From Chloroflexota bacterium (GTDB lineage Bacteria; Chloroflexota; UBA6077; JACCZL01), in NCBI GenBank assembly GCA_020850535.1, contig JADZEM010000117.1:1-64000 (forward strand): 64,000 nucleotides of DNA. The letters are read 5' to 3'. The position numbers were made by a program, and so were the translations under genes. Below, in pieces: positions 24,236 to 33,054 of the stretch (position 1 is its first letter; each line of letters opens with the position of its first letter). The notes below the pieces were generated by a model that was not told where the DNA came from, ran no database searches, and saw nothing but the letters and a program-made list of their open reading frames with translations.

Positions 24236-25480
24236 ATGGCGCGAGAGCGAATCGTCGTCGGGATCGATGTCGGGACCACCAAGGTCTGTACGCTGATCGC
24301 GGCCGTCTCGCCCGAGGATCAGCTGGAGATCATCGGCGCCGGCATCACGCCGTCGCGCGGGATGCGGCGCGGCGTGGTCGTCGACGTTGACGACGCCGTC
24401 CAGGCGATCAGCGCCTCGGTCCAGAAGGCCGAGCAGCAGTCCGGCTACAAGATCATGAGCGCGTTCGTCGGTATCTCCGGGGCGCACATCAGCTCGACCA
24501 ACAGCCACGGCGTCGTGGCGGTGCGGCGAACGGACAACGTCATCACCGAAGAGGACATCGAGCGGGCGCTGGACGCTGCGAAGGTCGTCAACATGCCGCA
24601 CGACCGCGAAGTCGTCCACGTCGTGCCCCGTCACTTCGTGATCGACGGCCAGGAAGGGATCAACAACCCGGCCGGGATGCTCGGGCGGCGGCTCGAAGTC
24701 GAGACGACGGTGGTGACGGGAACCCAGACGGCGATCCACAACCTGTCGCGCTGCATCGAGCAGGTCGGCGTGGGCATCGACGCGCTGGTGGTGCAGCCAC
24801 TGGCGGCTGGCGAGGCCGTGCTGACGACCGCCGAGAAGGACATGGGCGTCGCCCTGGTTGACCTGGGCGGCGGCACAACCGACGCCGGCGTCTTCGTGGA
24901 CGGCTCGATCTCGTACCTGGCCTCGGTGCCGGTCGGCGGCAACCACATCTCGAACGACATCGCGGTGGGCCTGCGGACGCCGTTCATGGCCGCCGACGAG
25001 TTGAAGATCCGCCACGGCTACGCCATCTCGGACGGCATCGAAGAGGATCGGATGATCGACATCGCGTCGTACGACGCGGGCGACGGCGATCCGGTCTCGC
25101 GGCGCGAGCTGGCGGAGATCATCGAGGCCCGCCTGGAAGAGACGTTCGAGCTGGTGCGCGAGAGCCTGGAGCGCGGCGGCTTCGAGGTCGGGCGCTCCGG
25201 CCGCGATGGTGGCATCCCTGGCGGCATCGTGCTGGTCGGCGGAACGGCCCAGCTTCAGGGCATCCGGCGGCTCGCCAACGAGATTTTTGGCACATCCGTG
25301 AGGATTGGGACGCCCACAGGGACGTTCGGGCTGGTAGAGTCGATCAGCAACCCGGCCTACGCTGCCAGCGTCGGCCTCCTCAAGTGGGGGCTGACTCAGG
25401 CCGACGACTACGGCGGCCAGAGTGGTGGGAGCGTTGCGGCGCGCGTGAAAGAGTGGCTGCGGAGCTTCTTCCCGGAGTGA
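24236..25480 (+). CDS. ftsA: Cell division ATPase FtsA
   Basis: A 414-residue actin-fold protein tethering FtsZ to the membrane. ATP-binding motifs are VVGIDVGTTKVCTLIA at the start, VALVDLGGGTTDAGVF in the middle and GIVLVGGTAQLQGI late. The 1C subdomain replaces the actin 1B domain as usual. The last residues (VKEWLRSFFPE) form an amphipathic membrane-binding helix. Length is normal. It is followed 45 bases later by ftsZ, forming the classical pair. Confidence 0.96.
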   Translation: MARERIVVGIDVGTTKVCTLIAAVSPEDQLEIIGAGITPSRGMRRGVVVDVDDAVQAISASVQKAEQQSGYKIMSAFVGISGAHISSTNSHGVVAVRRTDNVITEEDIERALDAAKVVNMPHDREVVHVVPRHFVIDGQEGINNPAGMLGRRLEVETTVVTGTQTAIHNLSRCIEQVGVGIDALVVQPLAAGEAVLTTAEKDMGVALVDLGGGTTDAGVFVDGSISYLASVPVGGNHISNDIAVGLRTPFMAADELKIRHGYAISDGIEEDRMIDIASYDAGDGDPVSRRELAEIIEARLEETFELVRESLERGGFEVGRSGRDGGIPGGIVLVGGTAQLQGIRRLANEIFGTSVRIGTPTGTFGLVESISNPAYAASVGLLKWGLTQADDYGGQSGGSVAARVKEWLRSFFPE

Positions 25481-25525
25481 TACCCTTCACTCGGGGTGTG
25501 TGGAGGCCCGCGTCAGGAGGCGGCG

Positions 25526-26704
25526 GTGAACGGAGAAGGTGACGTTTCGGCACGAATCGTTGTCGTCGGCGTCGGCGGCGGCGGCTCGAACGCCGTGAAT
25601 CGCATGATTCAGGCTGGCGTCCACAGCGTCGAGTTCGTCGCGATCAACACCGACGCCCAGGCTCTGGCCCGCTCCGACGCCCGCCATCGCATCCGGATCG
25701 GTGAGAAGCTGACGCGCGGCCTGGGTGCGGGTGGCAACCCGCAGATCGGCCAGCGGGCCGCCGAGGAGTCGCAGGAGCTGATCTACGACATCCTCAAGGG
25801 CGCGGACATGGTGTTCGTGGCCTGTGGGATGGGCGGCGGGACCGGCACTGGCGCATCGCCAGTCGTCGCGAGCATCGCGCGCGAGCTGGGCGCGCTGACG
25901 GTCGGCGTCGCCACCAAGCCGTTCACCTTCGAAGGCCGCAAGCGGATGGCCTCGGCGGACGAGGGGCTCAACCAGCTTCGCCAGCGGGTCAACACGCTGA
26001 TCACCATCCCGAACGACAAGATGCTCTCCGTGATCGACAAGCGGACCTCGCTGGAGCAAGCGTTCGCCGTGGTGGACGACGTGCTGCGGCAGGGTATCCA
26101 GGGCATCTCGGAGCTGATCACCGAGCCGGGCCTGATCAACGTGGACTTCGCCGATGTGAAGTCGATCATGTCGGAGCCGGGCAACGCGCTGATGGCCATC
26201 GGCCACGGCGCCGGCGACCAGCGCGCGGTGGACGCGGCCAACCAGGCCGTCGCCAGCCCCCTGCTCGACCTGTCGATGGAGGGCGCGCGCGGCGTCCTCT
26301 TCAACATCACCGGCGGCCCAGACCTCACCCTGGCCGAGATCAACGAGGCGGCGGAGATCATCAACAAGGCGGCGGACCCCGACGCCAACATCATCTTCGG
26401 CACGGTCACGAACCCCCAGCTCGGCAACGAGGTCAAGATCACGCTGATCGCCACGGGTTTCGACCAGCCAGACGCTCAGCTTGGCGCGCGCCGCGACGTG
26501 GGCATGGGTCCGCGCAGCAGCGGCCCAAGTCGCTCGCGCTACCCCGTCGACGATCCCCAGCCGATCCGCTACGAGCGGCCGACCCGCCCGTCGCGCGACT
26601 ACGCCGACGACCCAGCGCCGACGCCTTCTCCGTTCGAGGATGACGAGAGCGAGATCGACATCCCGCCGTTCCTGCGTGGTCAGCGCCGTCGTCAGCAGCG
26701 CTGA
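25526..26704 (+). CDS. ftsZ: Cell division tubulin homologue FtsZ
   Basis: A 392-residue GTPase that polymerises into the Z-ring. GTP-binding signs are [20 protein letters not shown], the tubulin signature [13 protein letters not shown], and [11 protein letters not shown]. The C-terminal core is followed by a disordered linker of about 60 residues and the conserved tail [15 protein letters not shown], which binds FtsA and other partners. GTG 25526 is chosen because a perfect GGAGG lies 5 bases ahead. The longer frame from 25496 adds ten unconserved residues. Confidence 0.97.
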   Translation: MNGEGDVSARIVVVGVGGGGSNAVNRMIQAGVHSVEFVAINTDAQALARSDARHRIRIGEKLTRGLGAGGNPQIGQRAAEESQELIYDILKGADMVFVACGMGGGTGTGASPVVASIARELGALTVGVATKPFTFEGRKRMASADEGLNQLRQRVNTLITIPNDKMLSVIDKRTSLEQAFAVVDDVLRQGIQGISELITEPGLINVDFADVKSIMSEPGNALMAIGHGAGDQRAVDAANQAVASPLLDLSMEGARGVLFNITGGPDLTLAEINEAAEIINKAADPDANIIFGTVTNPQLGNEVKITLIATGFDQPDAQLGARRDVGMGPRSSGPSRSRYPVDDPQPIRYERPTRPSRDYADDPAPTPSPFEDDESEIDIPPFLRGQRRRQQR

Positions 26705-26716
26705 GCGCAGCCCACG

Positions 26717-27505
26717 ATGACCGACGCTGGCCTCACGCGGACGATGCTGCCGTTGCTGACGTTTGGGTCGTTTGACGATCCACGCATCGCGCATGGCGTG
26801 ACGACCCGGGCCGGCGGCGTCAGCGTCGGCCCGTACGCCAGCTTGAACCTGGGCATGTCGGTCGGAGACGATCCGGGCGCGGTGGAGGAGAACCGGGCAC
26901 GGCTGGCCGGCTCGCTGGGCTTCGCGGCCGAGCAACTCGTGACGACGCCACAGGTGCACGGCAACGCGGTGCTCCACGTCACAGCCGAGACCGCTCCGAC
27001 GGCGTTGCAGACCCGGGCCGACATCCTGGTGACGGATCGGCCGGGCTTCCTGATCGTGCAGCGCTACGCCGACTGCGTGCCGATCCTGCTCTGGCACCCC
27101 GAACGAGACGTGGTGGGCGTGGCCCACGCCGGCTGGCGGGGCACCGCTGTCGATGTCGCCGGGACGGCGGTGGCAGCGGTGCGCGAGCTTGCGGGCAACC
27201 GTGACGGCATCCGGGCGGCGATTGGCCCGTCCATCGGCCCGTGCTGCTTCGAGGTGGGCGAGGAGGTCGTCGCGGCCTTCCCCGAGCACCCGGACACGGC
27301 CAGCATCGGGCCGCGTGGCCGGCCGCACGTCGACCTCTGGGAGATCAACCGGCGGCAGCTTCAGGCGGCCGGCCTGGCCGAGGACGCCATCGAGGTAGCC
27401 CAGGTCTGCACGCGCTGCGACGCCAGGACCTTCTTCTCGCACCGGGCGCTGGGGTATCCGGCTGGGCGATTCGGCGCTGCCATCGGGTTGCGCGCCGGTG
27501 TCTGA
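26717..27505 (+). CDS. pgeF: PgeF/YfiH-type laccase-domain protein
   Basis: A 262-residue protein of the peptidoglycan-editing-factor (YfiH/YlmD) family. Known members are purine nucleoside-processing enzymes, and E. coli PgeF prevents L-Ser misincorporation by MurC. The catalytic metal triad is present as His in TPQVHGN, Cys in YADCVPI and His in VAHAGWRG, and CTRCDARTFFSHR is the usual C-terminal signature. Start is 12 bases after ftsZ. Its link to MurC fidelity makes the position in this dcw cluster sensible. It overlaps yggS by 8 bases. Confidence 0.92.
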   Translation: MTDAGLTRTMLPLLTFGSFDDPRIAHGVTTRAGGVSVGPYASLNLGMSVGDDPGAVEENRARLAGSLGFAAEQLVTTPQVHGNAVLHVTAETAPTALQTRADILVTDRPGFLIVQRYADCVPILLWHPERDVVGVAHAGWRGTAVDVAGTAVAAVRELAGNRDGIRAAIGPSIGPCCFEVGEEVVAAFPEHPDTASIGPRGRPHVDLWEINRRQLQAAGLAEDAIEVAQVCTRCDARTFFSHRALGYPAGRFGAAIGLRAGV

Positions 27506-28190
27506 CCTTCAACGCCGAATCGACACTGTCCGCGAGCGGATCGCCGATGCAGCAGCGCGCTCCGGACGCGACGCCTCGTCGGTCACGCTGATCGGCGTGA
27601 CGAAGACGCACGCCGCCGAGACGGTGGCCGAGGCCGTCGCCCGCGGCATCGAGCATGTCGGTGAGAACCGGGTGCAGGAGGCCGCCGCGAAGGCGCCGCG
27701 GGTCCGCGAGCTGCTGAGGCGAGACCCGGCCTGGCACCTGATCGGCACCCTCCAGCGCAACAAAGCTCGCGCCGCCCTCGACCTGTTCAGCATGATTCAC
27801 TCGGTGGACAGCGTGCGGCTCGCCGAGGCGCTGGACGCCCGCGCCGACGGACGGCGTGTCCCCATCTTGCTGGAGGTCTATCTCGGCGACGATGCCGCCC
27901 GGCCGGGCCTTCGCGCCGACGATCTGCAGACGGCAGTGAGCGCCATCACGCAGCTTGAGCACCTCGACGTGCGAGGATTGATGACCGTCGCGCCGCTCGG
28001 CCTCGACGAGGATGGCACGCGGCGGGCATTCCGTCGCCTGCGCGAACTCCGAGACGGCCTGCGCGCGCGGTTCACGACGCTCGCGCTGCCCGAGCTGTCG
28101 ATGGGGATGACAAACGACTATCCGCTCGCAATCGAGGAGGGCGCCACCCTGGTGCGCGTCGGGCGGGCGATCTTTGGGGAGCGTGGCTGA
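27498..28190 (+). CDS. yggS: Pyridoxal phosphate homeostasis protein (YggS/PLPBP)
   Basis: A 230-residue single-domain TIM-barrel PLP-binding protein. The cofactor lysine is in LIGVTKTHAAE. GENRVQEA, WHLIGTLQRNKAR, MIHSVDS and the phosphate-binding end LSMGMTNDYPLAIEEGAT are standard for the family. It buffers free PLP and has no known enzyme reaction. Its GTG lies inside the end of pgeF. In many high-GC bacteria it follows ftsZ and pgeF, often with sepF next, but sepF is not present here. Confidence 0.93.
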   Translation: MSDLQRRIDTVRERIADAAARSGRDASSVTLIGVTKTHAAETVAEAVARGIEHVGENRVQEAAAKAPRVRELLRRDPAWHLIGTLQRNKARAALDLFSMIHSVDSVRLAEALDARADGRRVPILLEVYLGDDAARPGLRADDLQTAVSAITQLEHLDVRGLMTVAPLGLDEDGTRRAFRRLRELRDGLRARFTTLALPELSMGMTNDYPLAIEEGATLVRVGRAIFGERG

Positions 28191-28192
28191 CC

Positions 28193-28465
28193 ATGGGCCT
28201 TGAACGCATGTCAGATTTTGTGCTGACGTTCGTCAGTACCCTGATCTACATCCTGAACTTCGCGATCATCATTCGGGCGTTGATGTCCTGGTTCAACCCG
28301 AGTCCGGACAACCCGATTGTGCGCTTCGTGATCGAGATCACGGAGCCGGTGCTCGCGCCGCTGCGACGGATCGTCCCGCGCATCGGGATGATCGACATCA
28401 CGCCAATCGTGGCGATCCTGCTGATGAACGTGATCTTGCAGGTGCTCGAAACGACGGTCAGATGA
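28193..28465 (+). CDS. yggT: YggT-family membrane protein
   Basis: A 90-residue protein with two membrane helices (about 7-27 and 66-85) flanking WFNPSPDNPIVRFVIEITEP and LAPLRRIVPRIG, the core signature of the YggT family. The family is linked to division-gene clusters and osmotic tolerance, but its function is not established. It is the last gene of the dcw operon and is followed at once by a strong terminator. An alternative start is ATG 28208. Confidence 0.9.
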   Translation: MGLERMSDFVLTFVSTLIYILNFAIIIRALMSWFNPSPDNPIVRFVIEITEPVLAPLRRIVPRIGMIDITPIVAILLMNVILQVLETTVR

Positions 28466-28468
28466 CGA

Positions 28469-28502
28469 ACGGGGCGGACCTGCACGGTCCGCCCCGTTTG
28501 AT
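28469..28502 (+). terminator. Rho-independent terminator ending the dcw operon
   Basis: A perfect 12-bp stem (ACGGGGCGGACC and GGTCCGCCCCGT, arms 28469-28480 and 28486-28497) with a 5-base loop and a TTGATT tail. It starts right after the yggT stop, so it closes the 15-kb cluster. Confidence 0.85.
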
Positions 28503-28514
28503 TCTCAGGCCCGG

Positions 28515-28883
28515 TCAGTCCTCGGGCCAGTAGTCCTCGTCGGTCGAGAGCAGGTAGCGCACGATCGATTCGGGCGTGTGCTCGGCGATGTGGCCGCGCT
28601 CGTCGGTGTAGAGGCCGCGCAGGTATCCGCGCGGATCGGCGCCGATCCAGGCCGCGAGCGCCTGGACGAGCGGCTTCGGGAGTCGGTGAACCCGGCTGCC
28701 AACCGTCTCAAGCAAGGAGATGAGCACGTCCTCGACGGTGTCCTCAACATCGTCGTCGTCGTGAGCCTCCTCGACGAGCAGCGTGAGCACCTCGTCCAGC
28801 AGATTCTGCAGGTGCCCGGCACGATGTTCGTCCGGAGTCTCCTCGTCGCCCGAGCGATGGCCGTTCTGCGAGCCGTTTTCCAC
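28515..28883 (-). CDS. Acidic helical protein, unknown
   Basis: A 122-residue protein starting at GTG 28883, chosen for AGGAGG six bases ahead on the minus strand. Residues 25-65 are a helix-rich acidic stretch (LLDEVLTLLVEEAHDDDDVE). Then a conserved-looking block follows (LPKPLVQALAAWIGADPRGY, ERGHIAEHTPESIVRYLLST) ending DEDYWPED. No family is recognised. The very acidic, soluble make-up would suit a protein-binding adaptor, but this is a guess. It lies convergent to the dcw operon and downstream of the peptidase gene. Confidence 0.65.
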   Translation of the reverse strand: MENGSQNGHRSGDEETPDEHRAGHLQNLLDEVLTLLVEEAHDDDDVEDTVEDVLISLLETVGSRVHRLPKPLVQALAAWIGADPRGYLRGLYTDERGHIAEHTPESIVRYLLSTDEDYWPED

Positions 28884-28957
28884 GCCGTTTCCTCCTGGCG
28901 GCCAGGAGCATAGCAGATCGGACAAACGGCCCTCAGGCGAGATCGTGCCGGGGGACG

Positions 28958-29695
28958 CTAGCTCGGTGCGACGACAGGCAGCGGGCGCGGCCCGCCGAAC
29001 GCGGCTGCCTGCCCTGGGATGTGGCTGTTGCCCATCGCCAGGCCCAGGTGCGAGGCCGAGATCAGGCCAGTCGTGCCGGGGGCAGGGTCCGTCTTGAGGG
29101 AATCGCTGAAGGTGAAGCCGGCCGGGGTGATCCCCGTCAGCAAAATGTAATGACCCCACCTCGGCGCGAGACTCTCGTAGCCGGGCACGAGGTAGAGGCG
29201 CACGAGCGGCATCACCGGACGCCCCTGGCGCAGCTCAGCCACGATGTCGTCGAGCGACCACGTGTGGTACGACCCGCTCGCGTTGTAGAGACGGTGCGTT
29301 GCAAGGCCACAATCCTCAGCCACGTGGGCGACGTGTTCGAGGCCGGTCCCCGTTCGCATGCCCACGGTGCCCTGGTAGGTATGCATCCGAAGTCGGAGAT
29401 CGTCTGTCTCCTGGCCGCTGATCCCGTAGCCATCGAGCAGCATTCCGAGGGTGGCAGGTCCGCAGTTCGATGTTTGCCATCGTGAGCCGTCCTTCTGCGT
29501 GCGAAACGGCACGACGAGCCGGAACTCCGGCTGGGTCAACGATATCGTCAGGCGCGAGCCGGGCGTGTCCGCATTGGCAGGCGAGGGATCATCAGTTTGT
29601 GCGAGGGCCGGATGCACTGACCACGGCGCGGCAGCTACCCTGACGAGGGGTCCGAGGGTCAGGAGCAGCCGCCGACGCGTCCAGTGCCGATTCAT
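28958..29695 (-). CDS. Exported C39-like cysteine peptidase
   Basis: A 245-residue protein. Its N-terminus (RHWTRRRLLLTLG ... ALA) is a signal peptide with a twin-arginine-like run. The mature part has a papain-like C39_2 layout: TSNCGPATLGMLLDGYG with the likely catalytic Cys, WGHYILLTG with His, and FSDSL with Asp. Members of this group cleave peptides or act as secreted transpeptidase-like enzymes. It is divergent from the histidine kinase gene, with about 135 bases between. Thus the two-component pair might control it, though nothing proves this. Confidence 0.75.
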   Translation of the reverse strand: MNRHWTRRRLLLTLGPLVRVAAAPWSVHPALAQTDDPSPANADTPGSRLTISLTQPEFRLVVPFRTQKDGSRWQTSNCGPATLGMLLDGYGISGQETDDLRLRMHTYQGTVGMRTGTGLEHVAHVAEDCGLATHRLYNASGSYHTWSLDDIVAELRQGRPVMPLVRLYLVPGYESLAPRWGHYILLTGITPAGFTFSDSLKTDPAPGTTGLISASHLGLAMGNSHIPGQAAAFGGPRPLPVVAPS

Positions 29696-29831
29696 CGCTT
29701 GTATCTACGTCTACACACCTTCTGTTAGATTCCTGACAGATGCCTTCGAGACGCAGATGTAGTCTTGTGCGCGGACATCAGCGTATCATCTGTCGCGGAC
29801 GGGCCAGCCGCTGACGATCGAGGGGGCGTGC

Positions 29832-30698
29832 ATGGTGGGCAGTGGCGAAGAATCCAGGAGCAGGCACCGAACCAACCGCTCGACGCGCACGGTACAGGGC
29901 GCGCGCCCCGCGCGGTCCATGCCGGCTGACAGTTGCGGGATGGGCTGGCCCGAGCGTCTTGCGCCGGGGGCGCTGCTGGCGAGCCTGACGCACGAACTGC
30001 GGACGCCGGTCGCGGCGCTGGCCACTGGCTCCGAACTGCTGTTGGAAGACCTCGACTCGCTGAGCCGCGAGGACATGCAACGCATCGTGCAGGCCGTGCA
30101 TCGCGGCGCGATGTGGCTCCAGGGGCTGGTCGAGAACGTCCTGCTGGCCGCCACGATTGCCGAGGGGGCGGTGCGCCTCTATCCCCGGCCGGTCCGGCTG
30201 GTCGAACTGGCCCAGGACGTGGCGCCGGTCATGGAGCCGCTGCTTCGTCAGCGCAGCCAGCGCATCCGCATCTCCGACCAGGCAGGCGATGCGTTGGTAT
30301 CGGCAGACAGTCGGCGCATCGGACAGGTCTTGATCAACCTCATCGGCAACGCCAGCAAGTACAGCGGCCCGGGCACGGTCATCGACGTACGGATCAGCCG
30401 TCGCCAACACGGCGTCCGACTGTGCGTCCTGGACCGGGGGCCGGGCCTGCCGGCCGGGCCGACGGACGTGCTGTTCGACCGACACACGCGCGGGCCGGCG
30501 GCCGGGACGACTGGCATCGAGGGCAGCGGGCTTGGCCTGGCGATTGTGCGATCCATCGCGCAGCTGCACGGCGGTGTGGCTGGCGCGGCGCGGCGGCGGG
30601 GCGGTGGCGCGCAGTTCTGGGTGGACCTCCCGACTGTGACCCCCGGCTGCGGCGTCGGCGCGGACAACGAACTTGTGGTGAGGGAACGGTTGGCGTGA
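29832..30698 (+). CDS. Histidine kinase without a recognisable sensor domain
   Basis: A 288-residue kinase. The first 45 residues are basic and disordered and there is no membrane helix, PAS or GAF domain. The H-box SLTHELRTPVAAL carries H54. The ATPase domain shows LINLIGNASKYSGPG (N-box), LDRGPGLPAG (G1) and GIEGSGLGLAIV (G2). It is therefore cytoplasmic and must receive its signal through a partner. The four-base overlap (GTGA) with the response regulator shows they are a cognate pair. Confidence 0.88.
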   Translation: MVGSGEESRSRHRTNRSTRTVQGARPARSMPADSCGMGWPERLAPGALLASLTHELRTPVAALATGSELLLEDLDSLSREDMQRIVQAVHRGAMWLQGLVENVLLAATIAEGAVRLYPRPVRLVELAQDVAPVMEPLLRQRSQRIRISDQAGDALVSADSRRIGQVLINLIGNASKYSGPGTVIDVRISRRQHGVRLCVLDRGPGLPAGPTDVLFDRHTRGPAAGTTGIEGSGLGLAIVRSIAQLHGGVAGAARRRGGGAQFWVDLPTVTPGCGVGADNELVVRERLA

Positions 30699-31375
30699 AG
30701 ATCCTTGTCGTCGACGATGATGCAGATCTCCTGGACCTGACGGGGTACGCGCTTCGACGGGAAGGCTTCACCGTCGTTCAGGCGGTGGATGGCGAGCAGG
30801 CGCTGCAGCGGTGGGAGCGAGAGAACCCCGACCTGGTGCTGCTCGACGCCAACATGCCGAAGATGAACGGGTTCGAGGTGTGCCGGGCCATCCGTCAGGC
30901 TTCGACGACGCCGGTCATCATGTTGACGGCGCGTGACGACGAGGAAGACATCCTGCAGGGCCTGGAGCTGGGCGCTGACGATTATGTCACCAAGCCGTTC
31001 AGCGCCAAGCAGCTCATCGCCCGCATCAAGGCCGTGATCCGGCGGTGTCAGGGCGACCCCTACCGGCAGCCAGTCAGCGAGTTGCGGGCGGGAGACCTCG
31101 TCCTCGACCTGCAGTCACACGAGGCGAGGAAGGGCGGGGCGGTCGTCCAGTTGACGCCACTGGAGTTCCGGCTGCTCTATATGCTGGCCATGAATGAGGG
31201 GCGGGTGATCCCCTACGACCGGCTGGTCGAGTATGCCTGGGGCTACGACGGCGGCGACTCCAGCCTGCTGAAGACGCACATGTCGCACATCCGGTCCAAG
31301 CTGGGCATCGCCGGCAGCGGACCAGGGTCGATCAGAGCGATCCCAGGGGTTGGCTACTCACTGAGTCGATCGTAA
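30695..31375 (+). CDS. OmpR/PhoB-type response regulator
   Basis: A 226-residue regulator. The receiver domain has VVDDDADLL, phospho-acceptor D51 (LLDANMP), MLTARDDEED and K101 in VTKPF, all intact. The winged-helix domain from about 135 shows LTPLEFRLLYML, YDRLVEYAWGYDG and KTHMSHIRSKL. It would bind promoter DNA when phosphorylated by the overlapping kinase. The 3' end (31332-31375) overlaps the end of the convergent receiver gene, so the two mRNAs share 44 complementary bases. Confidence 0.92.
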   Translation: MKILVVDDDADLLDLTGYALRREGFTVVQAVDGEQALQRWERENPDLVLLDANMPKMNGFEVCRAIRQASTTPVIMLTARDDEEDILQGLELGADDYVTKPFSAKQLIARIKAVIRRCQGDPYRQPVSELRAGDLVLDLQSHEARKGGAVVQLTPLEFRLLYMLAMNEGRVIPYDRLVEYAWGYDGGDSSLLKTHMSHIRSKLGIAGSGPGSIRAIPGVGYSLSRS

Positions 31376-31799
31376 CCATCGGGCTGAGCGCACCGTGAGG
31401 CGCCTGCATGGCGGCGCGGACCGTCTCGACCAGCGCCCGTGTCCGGAACGGCTTCCTGACGACGGCCGAGGCGAGGCGGCGGCGGTCGGCCGGCAGCACC
31501 TCCGGCAGGCCCGAGAGCAGGATCACCGGCAGCGCGGCAGTCTCCGGGGCAGCCCGCAGCTCTGCCAGCCAGCTCGCACCCGACCGATACGGCAACATCA
31601 GGTCGAGCAGCACCACGTCCGGGGCGAAGCTACCGAGGAGCGCTGACGCGCCAAACACCGAATCGGAGGTGGCGACCTCGAAGCCGTACATGTCGAAGAT
31701 TGCATCGAGGACGGCTCGACAGTTCGGGTCATCGTCGACGATGAGGATACGATTGCGCGCACGCCCTCGCGCAACGTCACGAACGTGCTGGTACTGCAC
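31332..31799 (-). CDS. Stand-alone response regulator receiver protein
   Basis: A 155-residue single receiver domain. LIVDDDPN holds the acidic pocket, D66 is the phospho-acceptor (VVLLDLMLPYRSG), LLSGLPE the Ser/Thr position, and VRKPF the lysine. There is no output domain, only a 25-residue tail. GTG 31799 (AGGGG ahead) is preferred over ATG 31856, since the extra residues look unstructured. Such proteins relay phosphate or act on protein partners. It ends inside the convergent OmpR-type gene. Confidence 0.78.
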   Translation of the reverse strand: MQYQHVRDVARGRARNRILIVDDDPNCRAVLDAIFDMYGFEVATSDSVFGASALLGSFAPDVVLLDLMLPYRSGASWLAELRAAPETAALPVILLSGLPEVLPADRRRLASAVVRKPFRTRALVETVRAAMQAPHGALSPMVTIDSVSSQPLGSL

Positions 31800-31999
31800 A
31801 GCTGCCCCTGGCGCCCTTCGGCACTGACGACTCTGTGAGGCGCCAGCCACTAGCATAGCCCTGATCGGTTGAGACGACGGAAACCGTGCTGTTGTGGTCC
31901 CGTTCGAGGGTCTCGTGCCAGCCTGGCGCCAGGGCAATTGCACGTTCGTTGGCGTTCCCAGAACGTCGTAAGACGCGCCCGACGGGCCACCGCCCTGAC

Positions 32000-32030
32000 T
32001 TGGCACGCCCGCGCCGGGCTTTGCTATACT
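32000..32030 (+). promoter_or_regulatory. Promoter of tRNA-Lys
   Basis: TTGGCA at 32000-32005 and extended -10 TGCTATACT ending at 32030. The spacing of 19 is long, but the TGn extension compensates. It lies 9 bases before the tRNA. Confidence 0.55.
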
Positions 32031-32039
32031 GAGCGTGCT

Positions 32040-32115
<76 letters not shown>

Positions 32116-32117
32116 GT

Positions 32118-32141
32118 ACCCCCGAGTTTCGGGGGTTTTTT
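32118..32141 (+). terminator. Rho-independent terminator of tRNA-Lys
   Basis: The stem CCCCCG/CGGGGG (32119-32124 and 32130-32135) with loop AGTTT is followed by six T. It is the clearest intrinsic terminator in the window. Confidence 0.92.
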
Positions 32142-32235
32142 GTTGTCCTGCGCTGCGCCAGCGGCCGAATGGCCACGGTACACTTCACTGCCCCATCCGG
32201 CCAGCCACGTCTGCGATTCTGACCTGGAGGTCACC

Positions 32236-32883
32236 GTGTATCTGCCGCCCCACTTCCGTGAAGATCGCCTCGACGTGCAGCACGCCCTGATCCGCAAGCA
32301 GCCGTTCGGCATGTTGGTTACGGCCGGCAGCGCCGGACTGGAGGCGACCCACATCCCGTTCGTCCTCGACGCGGACGCCTCGCCGCTCGGGACCTTGCGC
32401 TGTCACATCTCGAAGGCCAACCGGCAGTGGCAAACGCTCGACCCCGAACAGGATGCCCTGATCGTGTTTCAGGGAGCGCACGCCTACATCACGCCCTCCT
32501 GGTACCCACTCAAAGCCGAGACCGGAAAGGTCGTGCCGACCTGGAACTACGCCATCGTGCACGTCTACGGCCACGTGCGGATCGTCGAGGACGCCGCCTG
32601 GCTGCTGGAGAACGTCTCGGCGCTGACAGATCAGCACGAGGGCGTTCGCGAGCAGCCCTGGGCCGTCGACGACGCGCCAGACGACTTCATCGCCGGCATG
32701 CTCAAGGGAATCGTCGGTCTGGAGATCGAGATCGGCCGGATCGAGGGCAAGTGGAAGGCCAGCCAGAATCGCGGGGAGGCCGACCGCGGCGGAGTCGTAG
32801 CCGGGCTGTCAGCCCAGTCCGACGACGCGTCCGCGCAGGTGGCGGAGATGGTCAGCGTGCGCTCGGCGTCAGGGCCGAGCTGA
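32236..32883 (+). CDS. PaiB-family FMN-binding protein
   Basis: A 215-residue protein of the PaiB family (flavin-reductase-like split-barrel). Signature parts are the opening YLPPHFREDRLDVQHALI, THIPFVLD, GTLRCHISKANRQW, YITPSWYPLK, VPTWNYAIVHVYGHVRI, and MLKGIVGLEIEIGRIEGKWKASQNR. In Bacillus, PaiB works with PaiA on sporulation and protease gene control. No PaiA acetyltransferase is present here. GTG 32236 has GGAGG 5 bases ahead. The final 25 residues are an unconserved tail. Confidence 0.9.
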   Translation: MYLPPHFREDRLDVQHALIRKQPFGMLVTAGSAGLEATHIPFVLDADASPLGTLRCHISKANRQWQTLDPEQDALIVFQGAHAYITPSWYPLKAETGKVVPTWNYAIVHVYGHVRIVEDAAWLLENVSALTDQHEGVREQPWAVDDAPDDFIAGMLKGIVGLEIEIGRIEGKWKASQNRGEADRGGVVAGLSAQSDDASAQVAEMVSVRSASGPS

Positions 32884-33054
32884 GGAGGACGCCGCCGAGC
32901 ACGCCGTCCCAGGCCCGCCAACCAGGGCGAGCCGGCCCCATGCGCCGGGTTGGCGCGGAGGCACAGGCCTGTCGCACGACGCGCAAACCGTGGTTCAGTG
33001 GGCGCGGCCTCTGGTAGACTGGCCTCGCGAAGCGCTTCGAGCAGCCCCCGGACT

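Noticed and set aside
25487-27442. 651-codon minus-strand frame across ftsZ and pgeF
   Set aside because: It is antisense to two conserved genes and has no recognisable domain.
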